A stretch of 64,000 nucleotides of DNA from Chrysaora quinquecirrha. Its lineage: Eukaryota; Cnidaria; Scyphozoa; Semaeostomeae; Pelagiidae. The notes beneath the pieces were generated by a model. That model was not told where the DNA came from. It saw only the letters and a list, made by a program, of their open reading frames with translations, and did not search any database. A program made the position numbers and the translations under genes. Positions 30,640-43,304 of the stretch are shown here, in pieces (the stretch's first letter is position 1; every line of letters starts with the position of its first letter). The stretch spans positions 5,578,070 to 5,642,069 of the forward strand of contig JACTAT010000006.1 in the NCBI GenBank assembly GCA_014526335.1, written 5' to 3'.

Positions 30640-33240
30640 AGTTGCCCAAAGATGAGGATCTAATTGAAAGAAAAAAATCTGGCTCTATGGAAAAGGAAAA
30701 TTGCCTCGCCAACTGTTTTTCCATCAGTGCAAAGATCTTTGAGAAAATGAAGATCTTCAATAGGAATAGCTGCTATTCTTTTATAGGCTTTTGTGTATGT
30801 GGAGAAAGAGTGAAATATTTCTTTATCTCATTGATGTTGGTCTTTTTGGCAGTTTTCCGTGCATTTGCCATTAGGTGAACAACAGAGACTGGACATTCAG
30901 AGCCCTGTGTTCTGATGGAATTCCATTCCCCATCTGTTACGAAACCCACAACATTCAAACCTTCTACTAGCGTTTTAGTAAGCTCATCTTTCAGCTCTCT
31001 TACTTTCGCATCAGATAATGAATGGAATGGAAGAACTCTAACAGGAATTGTTAAGGTTTTATGTTGCACCTTTCATAGTCAACCATAAATTTCAGTAGAT
31101 GTGAAGCTGCATCCCTGTGCTTTAAAAACAGGTAAAGACACAAGTCCTAACGAAGATGTGTAAGCTGCAATGGAATATAGCCTCTTTCGGAATATTGCCT
31201 CATTCCTCCTGACTCAAAGCAAAGCTAGAAAAAATAACATTAAATTTTGTCTGGAAAGTATCCACCTTGTTCAGCAACTATTTAAAAACTTCAACCTCCC
31301 AAGCAAGGGCAAACAAACTTTCTGTTGACGATGTCTTCTCATCAAGCCTGCTGTTATACATTTCTTTTGATTCATCAAAATCCTTTTCAAGAAACAATTA
31401 TCATCTTGCAGTTGTAGAAGAATATTTGGAACATCAGGAACAACATCAACTTATCGATTTCGGAGACCAAGATTAGCAGCAAAGTTTCACCTGTCCATGT
31501 ATAAGGAATACAGCTTTTGCAAAGAACCATCTACAAGATCACTATCAGCTGACTAAACATGCTGCAAGGACTCACCCAAACCTCTACTAACATCACATAA
31601 TAAGTATGTTAATCTTTGATAAGAGCACTCTCATCGAGACTGCTCATCTGCAGAGCTGTTGCCAATAAATCAAGACCATCTTAGCTTGCAGTTCCCCTTG
31701 AGGTAATCTGGAACGGTTGGTCTCTGAAAGCGGAAGCCGACACAGCAGCATTTCTGACAATTCTTTACTATTTCCATCATCTTCTTCAACTTCATATTCC
31801 CAACATGGACCTCTGCTCATACATGCCCACTTTACACCAAAGTTTTCATACATACTAATTTGCCAATCTTTGTAATCTTTCTCACATTTCATATTATAAG
31901 AGGTATCTCTTGAAAAAGATTTAACCATATAGTCAAAAAGACAAAAAGGCGTCTTTCAAGTTGGAAGGCGTGTTTGCTCTATATCTTCTCCAACTGTAAA
32001 ACATTTAGCAGCATAAAATATTAAATTATCTTTGCCTTTCTTGTGCAGATTTTCAAATGCATTGATGAATACTGACAGACAATCTTAAGAAAACTTTTTC
32101 ATAAAACTTCTATCATCAAATAACTCATCTAAATAGCTAAAAATATCTTGTTTAGCAACTGGGATTTCATGTTAATAGACAAACTCTGAAACATGTTTAA
32201 ACATTCAGAGATTTATTCAGATGGAGAAGACAATTCCTGTTTGATTGATTCAGATTTCTTCGGAGTTACAAAATCTTATTGATAATCAATATTAGAGAAT
32301 TCTCCTGCCTTATCTATGCCGGAGAAATTAAGGGCAAGGTACTTTGAAACCCTGCTCCTCATTGCAGATGGTGCTCTTTGCTCCTTCTGGGTTTTATCAT
32401 CTACATAGGCAGCAAAAGATGTCCAAAAAAACTCGTCTTTATGTTTTGGGCCAAGTGAAGTTTGCACTACTCTGATCCCAATATAGAGCAACATATTGGA
32501 CTAGCTGAGAAGTTTCTTCTCTTAACCAAATAGTTGTTTTAGGGCTACGTTTATGTGGGCCAATCTCACCTTGATCTGAAGATACATTTTTATGAGTACC
32601 TTCAGCATTGATTCGCTTTGTAGATGGCTTTCCAGGAGTATTTTCTTTGGGAGTGATGTTTCATTTCTGCATTCTCAGACTGAAAGGATAATCAATTTTT
32701 CCCTCTTAATATTTGCCATGGTTTATCATAAAAAACTAGGTTCTTCTTCATTTAAGTTTATTTCCTATCTTCACATTTTCTCATTTTCTGCTTGTAGGTA
32801 TAATACCTATATCTAGGATGTCCTACAATACACATACAGCCTTATTAAGCCTGGGCTTGCAAAAAAGAAAATAACAGGAATTTAGGAATTATCAAGACAT
32901 TCAGGTGTAAACAGATGTCTTTGCCAATAAATTAAACCAATGACGATGACCTTGTCGTGAAAAAACGATTATGGGACGTTTTTATTAAACCTCAGCTAAA
33001 TGCCTAGGCCTTAAGTACAGCGAAAAAAGGTGGCTCACATGAAAATTAGGCCAAACTTTACAGTTTGATATCTCCATGTATCCTTGGGGCGTGAATTTAT
33101 TCTCATGTACAGTAACAATTCTTCTATCAATATTACCTTTTTTTCCATAGCACCCCTTAAATATGTCTAAAACAGGCTCCCTGAAAAGTAACATTTTGGG
33201 CCTAGGATCCACTCGCAAAAAAGAACTTGATTTCAAGTCT
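30640..33240 (-). pseudogene. Long decayed minus-strand coding region, unrecognised
   Basis: Protein-like pieces occur in order on the minus strand: 'KMLLFREPVLDIFKG' (about 33190), 'FFWTSFAAYVDDKTQKEQRA' (32430), 'WQISMYENFGVKWACMSRG' (31855), 'LNVVGFVTDGEWNSIRTQG' (30960). Stops and frame changes intervene throughout. The 'TDGEWNSIR' block looks like a nuclease-type Asp motif, but I cannot name the family. It may be the transposase of the element that carried the XPG nuclease and HIRAN pieces, on the opposite strand. Confidence 0.4.
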
Positions 33241-33581
33241 GTGTTTCATGTCAAAAACAACTGCCTTATTGCTAAACTAAAAAGACACTTACCTCTGAAA
33301 TTGGCATGAACTTTTGATCAACACTCGGCCATGAGCTTTTCAAGTAAATGCAGTGATTTGCCTAAGCTCACTTCACACTTCCCTGGTCTAGATCAAACCA
33401 GGTTTGATGGTGGTTGCGTAATGGCGGACAGTAGGCAGCAAGAGCTCTGACGTCATGCATGGCCTTGAAACAGCCTGACAGGGCTGTATCTTTATTTATC
33501 TAATAAATCATTTTCAGTTTTTAAAGAAATTTCAATTCAGTTGTATTTACTATGGATGTTATGTGAGGATTAGAGAATATT

Positions 33582-35604
33582 TTGGATTCTGGTTCCCAGC
33601 ATCACAGCACGAGCAAAATGACTGGGACGGAACTCGTGACCTTTGCTGTTTGTAATCACCTATTGGAAATGCAAGAAAAATCGTTTTGTACTTTAGTGTC
33701 AATGTTGACTGACGATATTAAACAAGAAATCAAAGAACTGCGGTCAGATATCAATGATTTGAAGACAAGTGCTGAATTTAGTGTGAAAGATATCGAAGAT
33801 TTGCAGGTCAAATTTGAGTTTCTCGAGGGAAGCTGTTCGAAGGTGGAAGACATCACGTGTACGCAAATCTACTTGTAAAACCAGAGTTGTAGAAACAATT
33901 GGAAGATCCTTGGGATGGAGAAAAAAAGCCCAACTGAATCCTGGAGTGAGACAGAAGAGCTAGTGAAAGAAAAGATCAAGGATTTGCTTGATATTAAAGA
34001 AGAATTAGTCATGGAACGGGCGAACCGTGTTCAGAGAAGTTCGTCCTCATCCACTGCACGTGGTCATGGCCGTGGAGATGACAACGATCCGAAGCCAATA
34101 GTTGTTCACTTTCTCAATTGGAGAAAAAGGAAATGGTATTGCGTAAAGCTCACGACCAGATAGGGTTCGATTTGTACAGGATTTTGCAGCTGAGAAACTG
34201 CAACGCAGGAAAGAGCAGATCCCCAAGATGTTGGAAGCCAGACAAATGGGGAAGATAGCTTTCTTCATTGGAGATCGGTTGGTAATCAAACATAAGCCAC
34301 CTTGATAGTCTCTGCAGATGATTCTCAGATCTCATTCAACCTTAACGATGGAACTTGAACGCTTTATGATCTATCCAGAGAAAGTGAAGAGATTTAGGTA
34401 TGCCCTTTTGGTGAAACCCTACTATTTTGCGTTCATTTAGGCCCATCTTTGAATGTAATTTTGCGTTCTTATCAGTGTCAGTTTCCATCATAACTTAACA
34501 AATGTCAGTGACAAGAACTAATTCCTCTCCATGTGGCATTTGCCACAAAAAAGTCCTGAGCAGCATAGATCAGTTTTCTGTGACCATTGCAATTTTTTGG
34601 TCCATATACGTTGCAATAATTTATCTCTCTAAGGAATATGAAGAACTTCAAAAAGAACCTGAAATATCCCTTGGTTTTGCTTAAAATGTACTGAAACTAT
34701 GTTTCCTTTCAGTTCAGTTGATAATGAAGAATTATCTAACCTGACTAATTTTGATTTTCCATCTTTTGTTGATTCAGCACCATCCTTTGAAATAACGTTT
34801 GGTGTTATAAACTTGCTTAATTTAGATGATTACGATATTGATGAACATTTACCTTCTAATTTTAACTCTTGTTATCATACTCTCCAAGACTTATCTACCC
34901 TTGATACTTCAGATAAGGATCTTTCCTTATTTCATTTAGATATTAGAAGTCTCTCTCTTCATGTAGATGAGCTTGTTTCAACTTTGAAATTTTGCAATTT
35001 TGAAAATAAATTTTGATGTTTTTGGTGTGTCTGAAACTTGGAATTTTGATAATCCTGACTTTGATAATCCTATTAAAACTAATGTTAAAATTCCCAGTTA
35101 CAGTTATTTTCCATGTCAGTCACATAGTCAAAATGGTGGTGTTGAACTTGGTAAAAATTATCTTTTTTGCTGCGCCTATCGTCATCCTTTGATCAAGCAC
35201 ATCCTTTGATACCTTCAGTGAATATCTGCAAGAAGTTCTCTCTAATCCAGCTGTGTCTAACAAACAAGTCTTTATCCTTGGAGATTTCAATATCAACCTT
35301 CTGAATTACAACTCTTGTACACCTATCACTAATTATGTTAATTTTCTCTTCTCCAAGCAATTCTTGCCATGCATCATTCATCCATCCAGAGTATCTGCAC
35401 ATTCTTCTACTCTTATTGATAACATCTTTTCAAATATCACAGATAATGAAACCATAAGTGGTAACATTTTGACTCGAATAACAGATCATTTCCCCAGTTT
35501 CTAATTGTCAAGCATGCAGGAATGCCTTATAAGAATTTGTCATATTTTCAACATGATTTTTCAAACCTCAATGAAGAAAATCTGATTTTGCTAAATTAGC
35601 CCCC
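33582..35604 (+). mobile_element. LINE 5' part: ORF1, PHD finger and endonuclease, broken
   Basis: ORF1 (33582-34304, frame-broken) has a coiled coil ('TDDIKQEIKELRSDINDLKT') followed by an RRM-like block ('ELVMERANRVQR', 'PIVVHFLNWRKRK', 'ARQMGKIAFFIGDRLVIK'). ORF2 begins about 34502 with a PHD-like start ('CGICHKKVLSSIDQ'). Apurinic-type endonuclease pieces follow ('LFHLDIRSLSLHVDEL', 'VFGVSETWNF', 'CCAYRHP', 'VFILGDFNINLLNY', 'SSTLIDNIFSNIT'). It is cut at about 35597 by a TTAA element. From about 35301 the sequence is also present, inverted and about 98% similar, ending at 52107. The clade is L2/CR1-like by general layout. Confidence 0.8.
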
Positions 35605-36389
35605 CCTTATAGCTCGCATCTGGGAAGAGTGAGAAGGATGAAATTTGGCCAAAATATCAATGTAAGCATATTATTTGGAACTGTAAGGTTTTGTTGATAT
35701 CCAATGCATTATGACGTCATAATGACGTAATAATCACTTTTCCACTTTTTGACATTTCTACCTTTACCTTGAATTATATGACTGATAATCACTACTAAAC
35801 TATTGGAAAACCCATTGTGACTGTTATAATCATACTCAAACACATTTTGCTGCATTTTTGAAAAATTTCTTACTTTTCTGTAGAAATGCTGCGCATGCGC
35901 AGTAGAAAACTGTCATTATTTTTGTTCATATGGGTTTCTTGAAGTAGCTTCTGATGAAAAAGTAGAACTGAGTCACCAATGCACTGATATTTGCGAGGAG
36001 AAGTTTAATTAGCATTGTAAGAGTGTCCGAAATGATAAATAATGCTGATGTCAGCAATATTCTAAAAATAGAATCCAAATGCATTTCACAAAAACAGGGC
36101 TTATTATCTGGTGTCACCTGATATTGGATTGCCATTGCCCAAGTTTCATGAAGATATCAATTTCATCAAAGAAATAAGATCGAATTTCGTTGTTCCTAAA
36201 GTGACAATTTTCAACATGGGTGCTATGGTAACGGTTCATTAGTAACCATGGAAACTACCACATCACAAGGTCCGCAGATAATTTTTAGGAAAAATCAAGA
36301 ACATTCACCCTACTTTGTTTTGTGCATTTTGAGTTTTGTTAAGAAATGTAGGAGGGGGGCTATTTTAGCCCCCCCCGGTCCAGATAGGG
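35597..36389. mobile_element. TTAA element A (piggyBac-like MITE, left end shortened)
   Basis: The right end, read on the complement, is CCCTATCTGGACCGGGGGGG then 'ctaaaatagcccccc', next to TTAA at 36390-36393. The left end shows only 'gctaaattagccccccc', so about the first 28 bp are missing and the join to the LINE uses the shared 'gctaa'. It is the same family as 2073-2953 (CCCTAT-n2-GG plus G/C hairpin). No coding. Confidence 0.7.
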
Positions 36390-36393
36390 TTAA

Positions 36394-37390
36394 GGTCAAG
36401 GGATTTGTATTGTTCTTTACGCATTGTCACATTCTTTTCTTATCACAATAGGAACACGTGTCAGTATCAAAGCGGCCATCCTAATTAATCAGACACCTAA
36501 TTTTCTGCGAAAGACAGTCTACCCGATCCATAAGGGGTCATTGGGCATGAGGGGTTATGATGATGGGCGGTTTTCCGGGTTTTTCGACACTTCGAGAGCA
36601 GTTTTACGGAGGGGCAATTCACTCCTCAGAAAAGTGTACAAGATTTTTATGAAAACAAAAGGATCTTGAAGGGATTTTTGTGAAAGCAATAGGTTTTCTA
36701 GCAAAGTTGTACGAGGTTTTCAAAGAATGAATCACCCCTCGGGTTTTACGGTTTTACCTTCAAAAAGTACGGTTTTTCAATTTGTGATTTCAGTGTGGTT
36801 TAAAAGAGTTTTAACATGTAGGTCTACGCTTCAACTATTTTGGCTAAAAAAATGTTTTTACGGTTTTCAAACCTCTCCCCCCCCCCTATGCCTCCATAAT
36901 AGAGTTTCAGAACCAAAATGTTGATCTAAAGAATTTGGCGTTAAATAAAAAATTCAGAATAAAAACAAAAAGAAAAGGCGAAAAAATTCAGAAAGCCCCT
37001 GGTTATTTATTTAAAAAAGGTACGCATAAAGCTCATACCGAGGGGCATTATTCACTCCTTGAAAACCTTGTACACCTTTACTGGAAGTCCTTTTGTTTTA
37101 ATGAAAATCTTGTACGCCTTTTTGTAGAGTGAAATGCCCCTCGGCTTATACAGTAAACGGGAATTTGTGGGAGAAGGGCAACAACCAAATATCTTTATTG
37201 AAAACAGACTCCTCCTTTTGATCAGGAAATCATATGAAGTCAATCAATTTCAGCTCCAACAGTGATTTTTTTCAACAGATTAAGAACAATACCTTCCCAG
37301 AGGGATGACCGCTTTGATACTGACACGTGTTCCTATTGTGATAAGAAAAGAATGTGACAATGCGTAAAGAACAATACAAATCCCTTGACC
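36394..37390. mobile_element. TTAA element B with 91 bp inverted ends (997 bp)
   Basis: The left end GGTCAAGGGATTTGTATTGT is repeated inverted at the right end. The match continues about 91 bp with one mismatch. TTAA flanks it at 36390-36393 and 37391-37394, and the left TTAA is shared with element A. No transposase inside. Ends starting GGTC are unlike the CCC of typical piggyBac, so the family is uncertain (piggyBac or Kolobok-like). Confidence 0.8.
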
Positions 37391-37399
37391 TTAACACTT

Positions 37400-37535
37400 T
37401 GTTGCTAAGATAGCAGGTCGTCTCAGGTCGTTTCAGCCTCGATTCCAAATTTGACGGCTCGTTTCAGGTTGTTTCAGGTGGTTTCAGGTCGTTTCAGATG
37501 GTTTCAGGTGGTTTCAAGTCGTCTCACTGTTTATA
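37400..37535 (+). repeat. Degenerate 'ggtcgtttca' tandem repeat
   Basis: About ten imperfect 10-11 bp units ('caggtcgtttcaggtggttt') between element B and the start of the conserved arm at about 37541. Function unknown. Confidence 0.7.
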
Positions 37536-37553
37536 AATTACGGTTACTCCTTC

Positions 37554-38240
37554 ATGGATTTCACAAGGTGGTTAAAAGTGTCATTTGATATCAAGTCAAT
37601 CCGAATGACAAGATGGAATCAAATTGACCCTGTGCGCTCTCTGATGTCAGGAAGGTCTGAAAGAGTGATCAAAAAACAATCTGGCTCACCTGTTGTTTCT
37701 TCTGTTAAATCCCCTTGTATGCAGATTAACAGAGAAGATATTCAGAAAGAAAACTTGGCATTGAGAAAAGAAAATGCTGAGTTATCAAACGCAAAAAATG
37801 TCTGAAACAAATATTAAGAAAACCCAAAAGAAAGATATACAGAAAACAATACCAATAAAATCAAATGAACAACAACCAAAGGCAAATAATCAAACTTTCC
37901 ATCCGCCCTACCCCACTTACAACCAACCTGCCAATAACATAACAACTTTTTTCCACCCCAAAGGAAATACCAAAAGCCAACAAATCCAAAAAATTCCAAA
38001 TCAAAATGTTAATCAAACAAGGAAAACAGCAGTTGTTGTTATTGCTGACTCCATGACCTAAGGGCTGCATCTACATAAAATGATGACCAGAGCAATACAT
38101 TTTGAACCTATTAGTATTCTGGGAGTAACCACCAAGGACCTTTGTCATCAAATCATCCCATCTGTTGAGAAAATCCAGATGCAATTATAATCCACTTTGG
38201 AACTATAATCTCGTTTACAACACTGCAACCACCATTGCCA
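37554..38240 (+). pseudogene. Coiled-coil / SGNH-like ORF, left-arm copy
   Basis: It opens 'MDFTRWLKVSFDIKSIR' at 37554, then a coil ('REDIQKENLALRKENAEL'), a Pro/Asn/Gln-rich linker, 'AVVVIADSMT' (SGNH-type Asp-Ser block) and a later 'IHFGT' block after stops. Such a coil plus esterase-like layout occurs in ORF1 of several LINEs. A 30 bp deletion near 37612 and stops at 37803 and 38058 break it. The right-arm copy (50794 down to about 50100) keeps the 30 bp. Confidence 0.6.
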
Positions 38241-39059
38241 ACAACCTTATTCATCTTGGAAGCAATGTCTCTCCTGGTTCTCCTAAAACTAAGGTATTTA
38301 TTCAACTATTATACAAGAGGAAGACAAGCCCCAGTTAAATCAGCTCATTTAAGAAATTAACAATACCCTGGAAGCAATGTGCACACATAAAGGATTTTTA
38401 TTTTTTAACAATATCACCATAATCATAAACCTAATTTACTAAATACTGAGCCCTTGAAAAGTACTCTCAAAGATTATGATAAAAACGACAATGACTATAT
38501 ATTAAATAAAATCAACAATCATAAAAGTGTAAAAAGATAAAAGAACAATTTCGTGGTATTACCAATTTAAAGAATTTTCAAAAAAGCTGCTTGGGGCAGA
38601 TAAAACTAACATTCACAGTGAATGAAATTTATAAAATATACAAAAACACAATGATGATTTTAGATTACCAATGAAATGCAAAAAACTGCACAAACTCTGT
38701 TTACTGTGTCATACTTTCTCATTACAAACAAATATAAAGCCTAATGCCTAGGCAATATTCGAATTTGTTCTGTGTACAGGAGAGATTTTATTTACTTTTT
38801 TTGGATTTGCCTAAACACAAAATAATCCATTTAAGACAACCATCTTCGTAAATGGTTTTTGAGCATTCAGACAACTGAACATGCTTCCCTTCCATACCAA
38901 TACCTACCAACTTTTCTTCTCATGTTTTGTTTATTACAAAATTTTATAATCTATACTCACCATACAATAGAAAAGCACAGTCAGATGATGAAATCTCTAA
39001 ATTTTTCTAGATACATTGTTGAAGGTTTTTGGCAAAATTTTGTAAACGAAGCAGTGCCA

Positions 39060-39477
39060 TAAGTAGGTTGAAGGAGGGCACATGACTTCACCGGCTTCTA
39101 GTATCAGTGACGTCATCAGCTCACGCTATAGTGTGACGGTTTTTTTGGATCTTGTCTGAAACTGCTAGCCTTGTTCACCATTTAACAACCTTTGCAATCG
39201 GTTTTACTCTACAAGTTTCCAGAATGTTCCACAAGATTCTAGAAACGAGAAATCCTGCAATCTCTTTGATTAATAATTTGAACGCGACGTTCGAATGTAT
39301 CCTGCAAATCTCTATCATCGAGAAAAGAAAATCACTTGCAATGTTCCAGAAGTTTCCAGAAGTTTACAGAAGTTTCCAGAATGGGGAACTCCCTGATTTA
39401 ACAGACAATCTCCATAGTATAGCTATATAAATCGAGAAGAAGCAACTGTCTGGTCATACCACTCGATAGATGCGAAG
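39060..39477 (+). promoter_or_regulatory. Heat-shock-type promoter, cassette copy 2
   Basis: CRE 'tgacgtca' at 39108-39115, 'ctatagtgtgac' at 39126, the 'gcgacgttcgaa' half palindrome near 39282, HSE pentamers at 39218-39250 and a long array at 39343-39381 ('ttccagaagtttccaga' type), then TATA 'tatataaatc' at 39422-39431, about 47 bp before the ATG at 39478. Confidence 0.65.
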
Positions 39478-39946
39478 ATGATTTCAGCAGCGTTCCTGAT
39501 ATTCAACGCTGTGAAGAAGGAGCACGAATTAACTAGAAAAAATCTAGTTGCATTTTATTTGGAGAGGAACTATGAATGTCGCAATTTAGGAGTTGTATCT
39601 TTCAAGAGACAATCAATCCCAATCAGCAGTGCATACTATTATTGGATGCGAGATCTTCTAACATATGCAAGAGCTAGCTCTAAAAACTCAATAAAGTCTT
39701 GAGTAGAAAAACATCAAGTCTTATCCAAGCTAGAAGCTAAAGGCCTAGTTTGTGAACTTTTTCAATTATGGATAAAGAAGGAAATTGGGGAAGAATGGCT
39801 ATGTTAATGATTTTTATTGAAGAACTTGCTGATGGTTTACTGAAATATCATGATAGGACTGTATTAACATCATTCATAGAAGAAATAAAAGAAGAAATCA
39901 ATGATAAAGCATTAGGAGATTGGGGTGAAAAACTACTAATTGACTG
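39478..39946 (+). pseudogene. Bcl-2-like gene, copy 2, broken
   Basis: The sequence aligns along its whole length with the intact gene at 24068-24556, starting 'MISAAFLIFNAVKKEHEL'. A TGA at 39700-39702 replaces Gln of 'KSQVEQ', and a one-base loss near 39765 ('ctttttcaatt' against 'ctttttccaatt') shifts the frame. Beyond it the NWGR and GDWGEKLL blocks are still readable. It is inactive as a full-length protein unless read-through occurs. Confidence 0.7.
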
Positions 39947-40176
39947 AGAATGTTTTATGTTATATTGATAAGTTGTCTTAAATTACTACGTTTAATTATA
40001 TAGAAATAATGCTAAATTCAATTAATGAATATTTAGTTGATGATTTACAAGATGTTTATATCTATTCAAAAACTATAAGAGAATATACAAACAGATTAAC
40101 AATTAGTACATAGAACAAGTCCATAATGGAGATTCAAAATATATATATCTACAATATATATATATATATATATATA

Positions 40177-40783
40177 CAGGGTGGCCCAAAAAAAAGGGAC
40201 CCCCTTAGGTAAATAATTTCTGTATAAATTTTCTCAAGGAAGAATTTTATCAAATTTATACCAGGTAATATTCAAGTCAAGTGCGCTATCGTGTAGAAAT
40301 ATGTTGGTGATAAGAGCTTCCATCTCGGCACAGTGGGAAATTAAATTCATGATGTCCAAAAACCAGCTGTTTATATTCCACCATTGCGTACTGTACTGCA
40401 ATCGCGCGTGAAGGGGAATCATTATCCCAGAGTAAAATTGTCACGACCATTAATGTATGGTCAGTCATATTAAAGAAGTGTATTGAGCAGGATTGAGGAC
40501 ATTTTGAATATCATTTGACTGAAAGAATGAGTTATTGATTTTTCTGTTTTGTTGAGTAAGGATTACGTAAGGGTATAAAGTTGCATATTTTGTTACAGTA
40601 CGTTTTTGGATTGTAAAGTTTTAAAGTCAATTTATTCAGAGGTACTATTTCATATCATCATGATATTTACACGATATATCTCACTTGAGTTGAATATCAT
40701 GTAGTATTAATTTCATGAAATTCCAACTTAAGAATAATTTATTAATAAATTATTTAGTTAGGGGTCCCTTTTTTTGGGCCACC

Positions 40784-40786
<3 letters not shown>
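40177..40786. mobile_element. Mariner-like MITE in a (TA)n tract
   Basis: The ends 'cagggtggcccaaaaaaaa' and the complement are exact inverted copies of about 26 bp, on to 'gggacccc'. The flanks are TA-repeat DNA (40154-40176 and 40787-40850), which fits TA targeting. The 610 bp interior has no transposase. It is absent from copies 1 and 3, so it arrived after the inverted duplication. Confidence 0.85.
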
Positions 40787-40853
<67 letters not shown>

Positions 40854-40907
40854 CTAACAGACAACTAATGAAGAATAATTTCTAAACATTTTTAGGTATA
40901 GCTATTT

Positions 40908-41339
40908 CTAATTATTTCCAAAGTATGGGAATGATTGAGTACGAACATATTCAACTTCTTTCACACCAGCATCCTCAGAATTACTAGCTTCCTCTTCCCA
41001 TCATTCTTTGCTTGATGTATGATGAGATATTTTCTTTTCTCAATAGCATAATCTAAAGCCTCTTGCATATCCATAACATCTTCCTTCTGTGCTTTTTGCA
41101 TGGTTGCTATGACTGCAGTCACAACAGCATCGTTTTCAAAACTTCTATTATATAAAAATTCACGCCTGAAGACTTGCAGTATGTTTTCATCTTCATGCAC
41201 TTCCTTACGCATTGAAGGCCATATCATCATCTGAGTCAGACTCTTCACTACTCTCCTCGTGCATCTCTTGTTCATGTCGCTTAACATTACTTTTAAACTT
41301 GGAAGAGAATTCACAATGATCACATTTATATTGATTCAT
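40908..41339 (-). pseudogene. Zinc-finger gene, copy 2, broken
   Basis: The ATG at 41339 and the finger 'CDHCEFSSKFKSN' are conserved. About 71 bp of the acidic region are missing, so the frame shifts before 'IWPSMRKEVHEDEN'. The downstream part is otherwise well kept, down to 'YFGNN' and the stop at 40908-40910. The same deletion is present in copy 3. Confidence 0.8.
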
Positions 41340-41509
41340 GGTTAGCTGTTTACTTATAATTGTTGACTAACTCTTAAACACCTGAATCCTAGAGCATAAA
41401 CTCCCTTGAATTTATAGACTAGTTCCTCCATTCAATATAATGTGGGAAAGGAATTCCACGCTTGCATAGGAAGGATGTTTCCAATCAAACCATACCTAAT
41501 CCTTAACTA

Positions 41510-43195
41510 ATCATAATCCTAAGTTATCATTACTGATCCTTGCTGATCCTGAGCTGATCCTTAGCTAATCCTTACTGATCATTACTGATCCTTGCTGATC
41601 CTGAGCTGATCCTTACTGATCCTTAGCTAATCCTTACTCATCATTACTGATCCTTGCTGATCCTGAGCTGATCCTTACTGATCCTTAGCTAATCCCTACT
41701 GATCCTTAGCTGATCCTGAGCTGATCCTTACTGATCCTGAGCTGATCCTTACTGATCCTTAGCTGATCCTGAGCTGATCCTTCCTGATCCTGAGCTGATC
41801 CTTATTGATCCTTAGCTAATCCTTACTGATCATTACTGATCCTTGCTGATCCTGAGCTGATCCTTACTGATCCCTAACTAATCCTTACTGATCCTTAGCT
41901 AATCCTTACTGATTCCCTAACTAATCCTTACTGATCCTTAGCTAATCCTTACTGATCATTGCTGATCCTTACTGATCATTAGCTAATCCTTACTGATCAT
42001 TACTGATCCTTGCTGATCCTGAGCTGATCCTTGCTGATCCTGAGCTGATCCTTACTGATCCTTAGCTAATCCTTACTGATCATTACTGATCCTTCCTGAT
42101 CCTGAGCTGATCCTTACTGATCCTTAGCTAATCCTTACTGATCCTTAGCTGATCCTGAGCTGATCCTTACTGATCCTTAGCTAATCCTTACTGATCCTTA
42201 GCTAATCCTTACTGATCATTACTGATCCTTGCTGATCCTGAGCAGATCCTTACTGATCCTTAGCTAATCCTTACTGATCCTTTACTAATCATTTCTGATC
42301 CTTACCTAATCCTCACTGATCATTACTGATCCTTACTGATCTTTAGCTAATCCTTACTGATCCTTAGCTAATCATTACTGATCCTTAACTAGTCATTACC
42401 TGATCCTCATTAATCATTACTGATCCTTTACTAATCCTTATTGATCCTTTACTAATCATTACTGATCCTTAACTAATCCTTACTGATCCTTAACTGATCA
42501 TTACCTGATCCTCACTAATCATTACTGATCCTTAACTAATCATTAACTGATCCTCATTAATCATTACTGATCCTTAACTAATGATTATCTGACCCTCACT
42601 AATCATTACTGATCCTTAAATAATCATTACCTGATCCTCACTAATCATTACTGATCCTTAACTAGGAATTACCTGATCCTTAGCTAATCATAACTGATCC
42701 TTAACTAATCATTACCTGATCATTACTGATCATTACCTGATCCTTAGCTAATCATTACTGATCCTGAGCTAATCCATACTGATCATTAATGATCCTTGCA
42801 GATCCCTAGCTAATCCTTACTGATCCTAACCTAATCCTTACTGCTCCTAACCTAATCCTTACTGATCCTTAGCTGATCATTACTGATCCTTAACTAATCA
42901 TTACTGATCCTTTACTAATCATTACCTGATCCTCACTAATCATTACTGATCCTTACTGATCCTAACCTAATCCTTACTGATCCTTTCTGATCCTGGGCTG
43001 ATCCTTACTGATCCTTTTCTAATTGTTACTGATCCTTAACTAATCATTACCTGCTCCTTAGTTAATCCTTACTGATCCTTAACTAATCATTACCTGATCC
43101 TTAGCTAATCCTTACTGTTCCTTAACTAATCATTACCTGATCTTTACTGGTCCTTACTGATCCTTAACTAATCCTTACTGATCCTTAACTAATCC
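41510..43195 (-). repeat. GGATYAG minisatellite, left arm
   Basis: About 1.7 kb of the complement of the copy 1 unit ('gatccttactgatcctta'). Long higher-order blocks recur within it. It faces the right-arm array across the palindrome centre. Confidence 0.95.
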
Positions 43196-43304
43196 TCCTA
43201 ATACTTTACTAGCTATTTGAGCCAATGAAGTTGCAATGTTCTAGAATCTCTGATTCAAGACATTGCTCATTGGGTGAAACAGTAAGTAAAGTATTAGGAG
43301 AATT
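43196..43304. repeat. Palindrome centre between the two arrays
   Basis: 'ctaatactttact' at 43198 pairs with 'agtaaagtattag' near 43285. Further in, 'gccaatga...gcaatgttc' pairs imperfectly with 'gacattgctcattgg', and 'gaatc tct gattc' forms the tip at 43244-43256. The sequence is not made of minisatellite units, so it is a distinct terminal segment of the duplicated unit. Confidence 0.85.

Noticed and set aside
37304..43250. Inverted duplication as a missed-adapter long-read artefact
   Set aside because: Arms differ by substitutions, a private MITE, a private foldback replacement and a 30 bp deletion, which a single-molecule artefact would not give.
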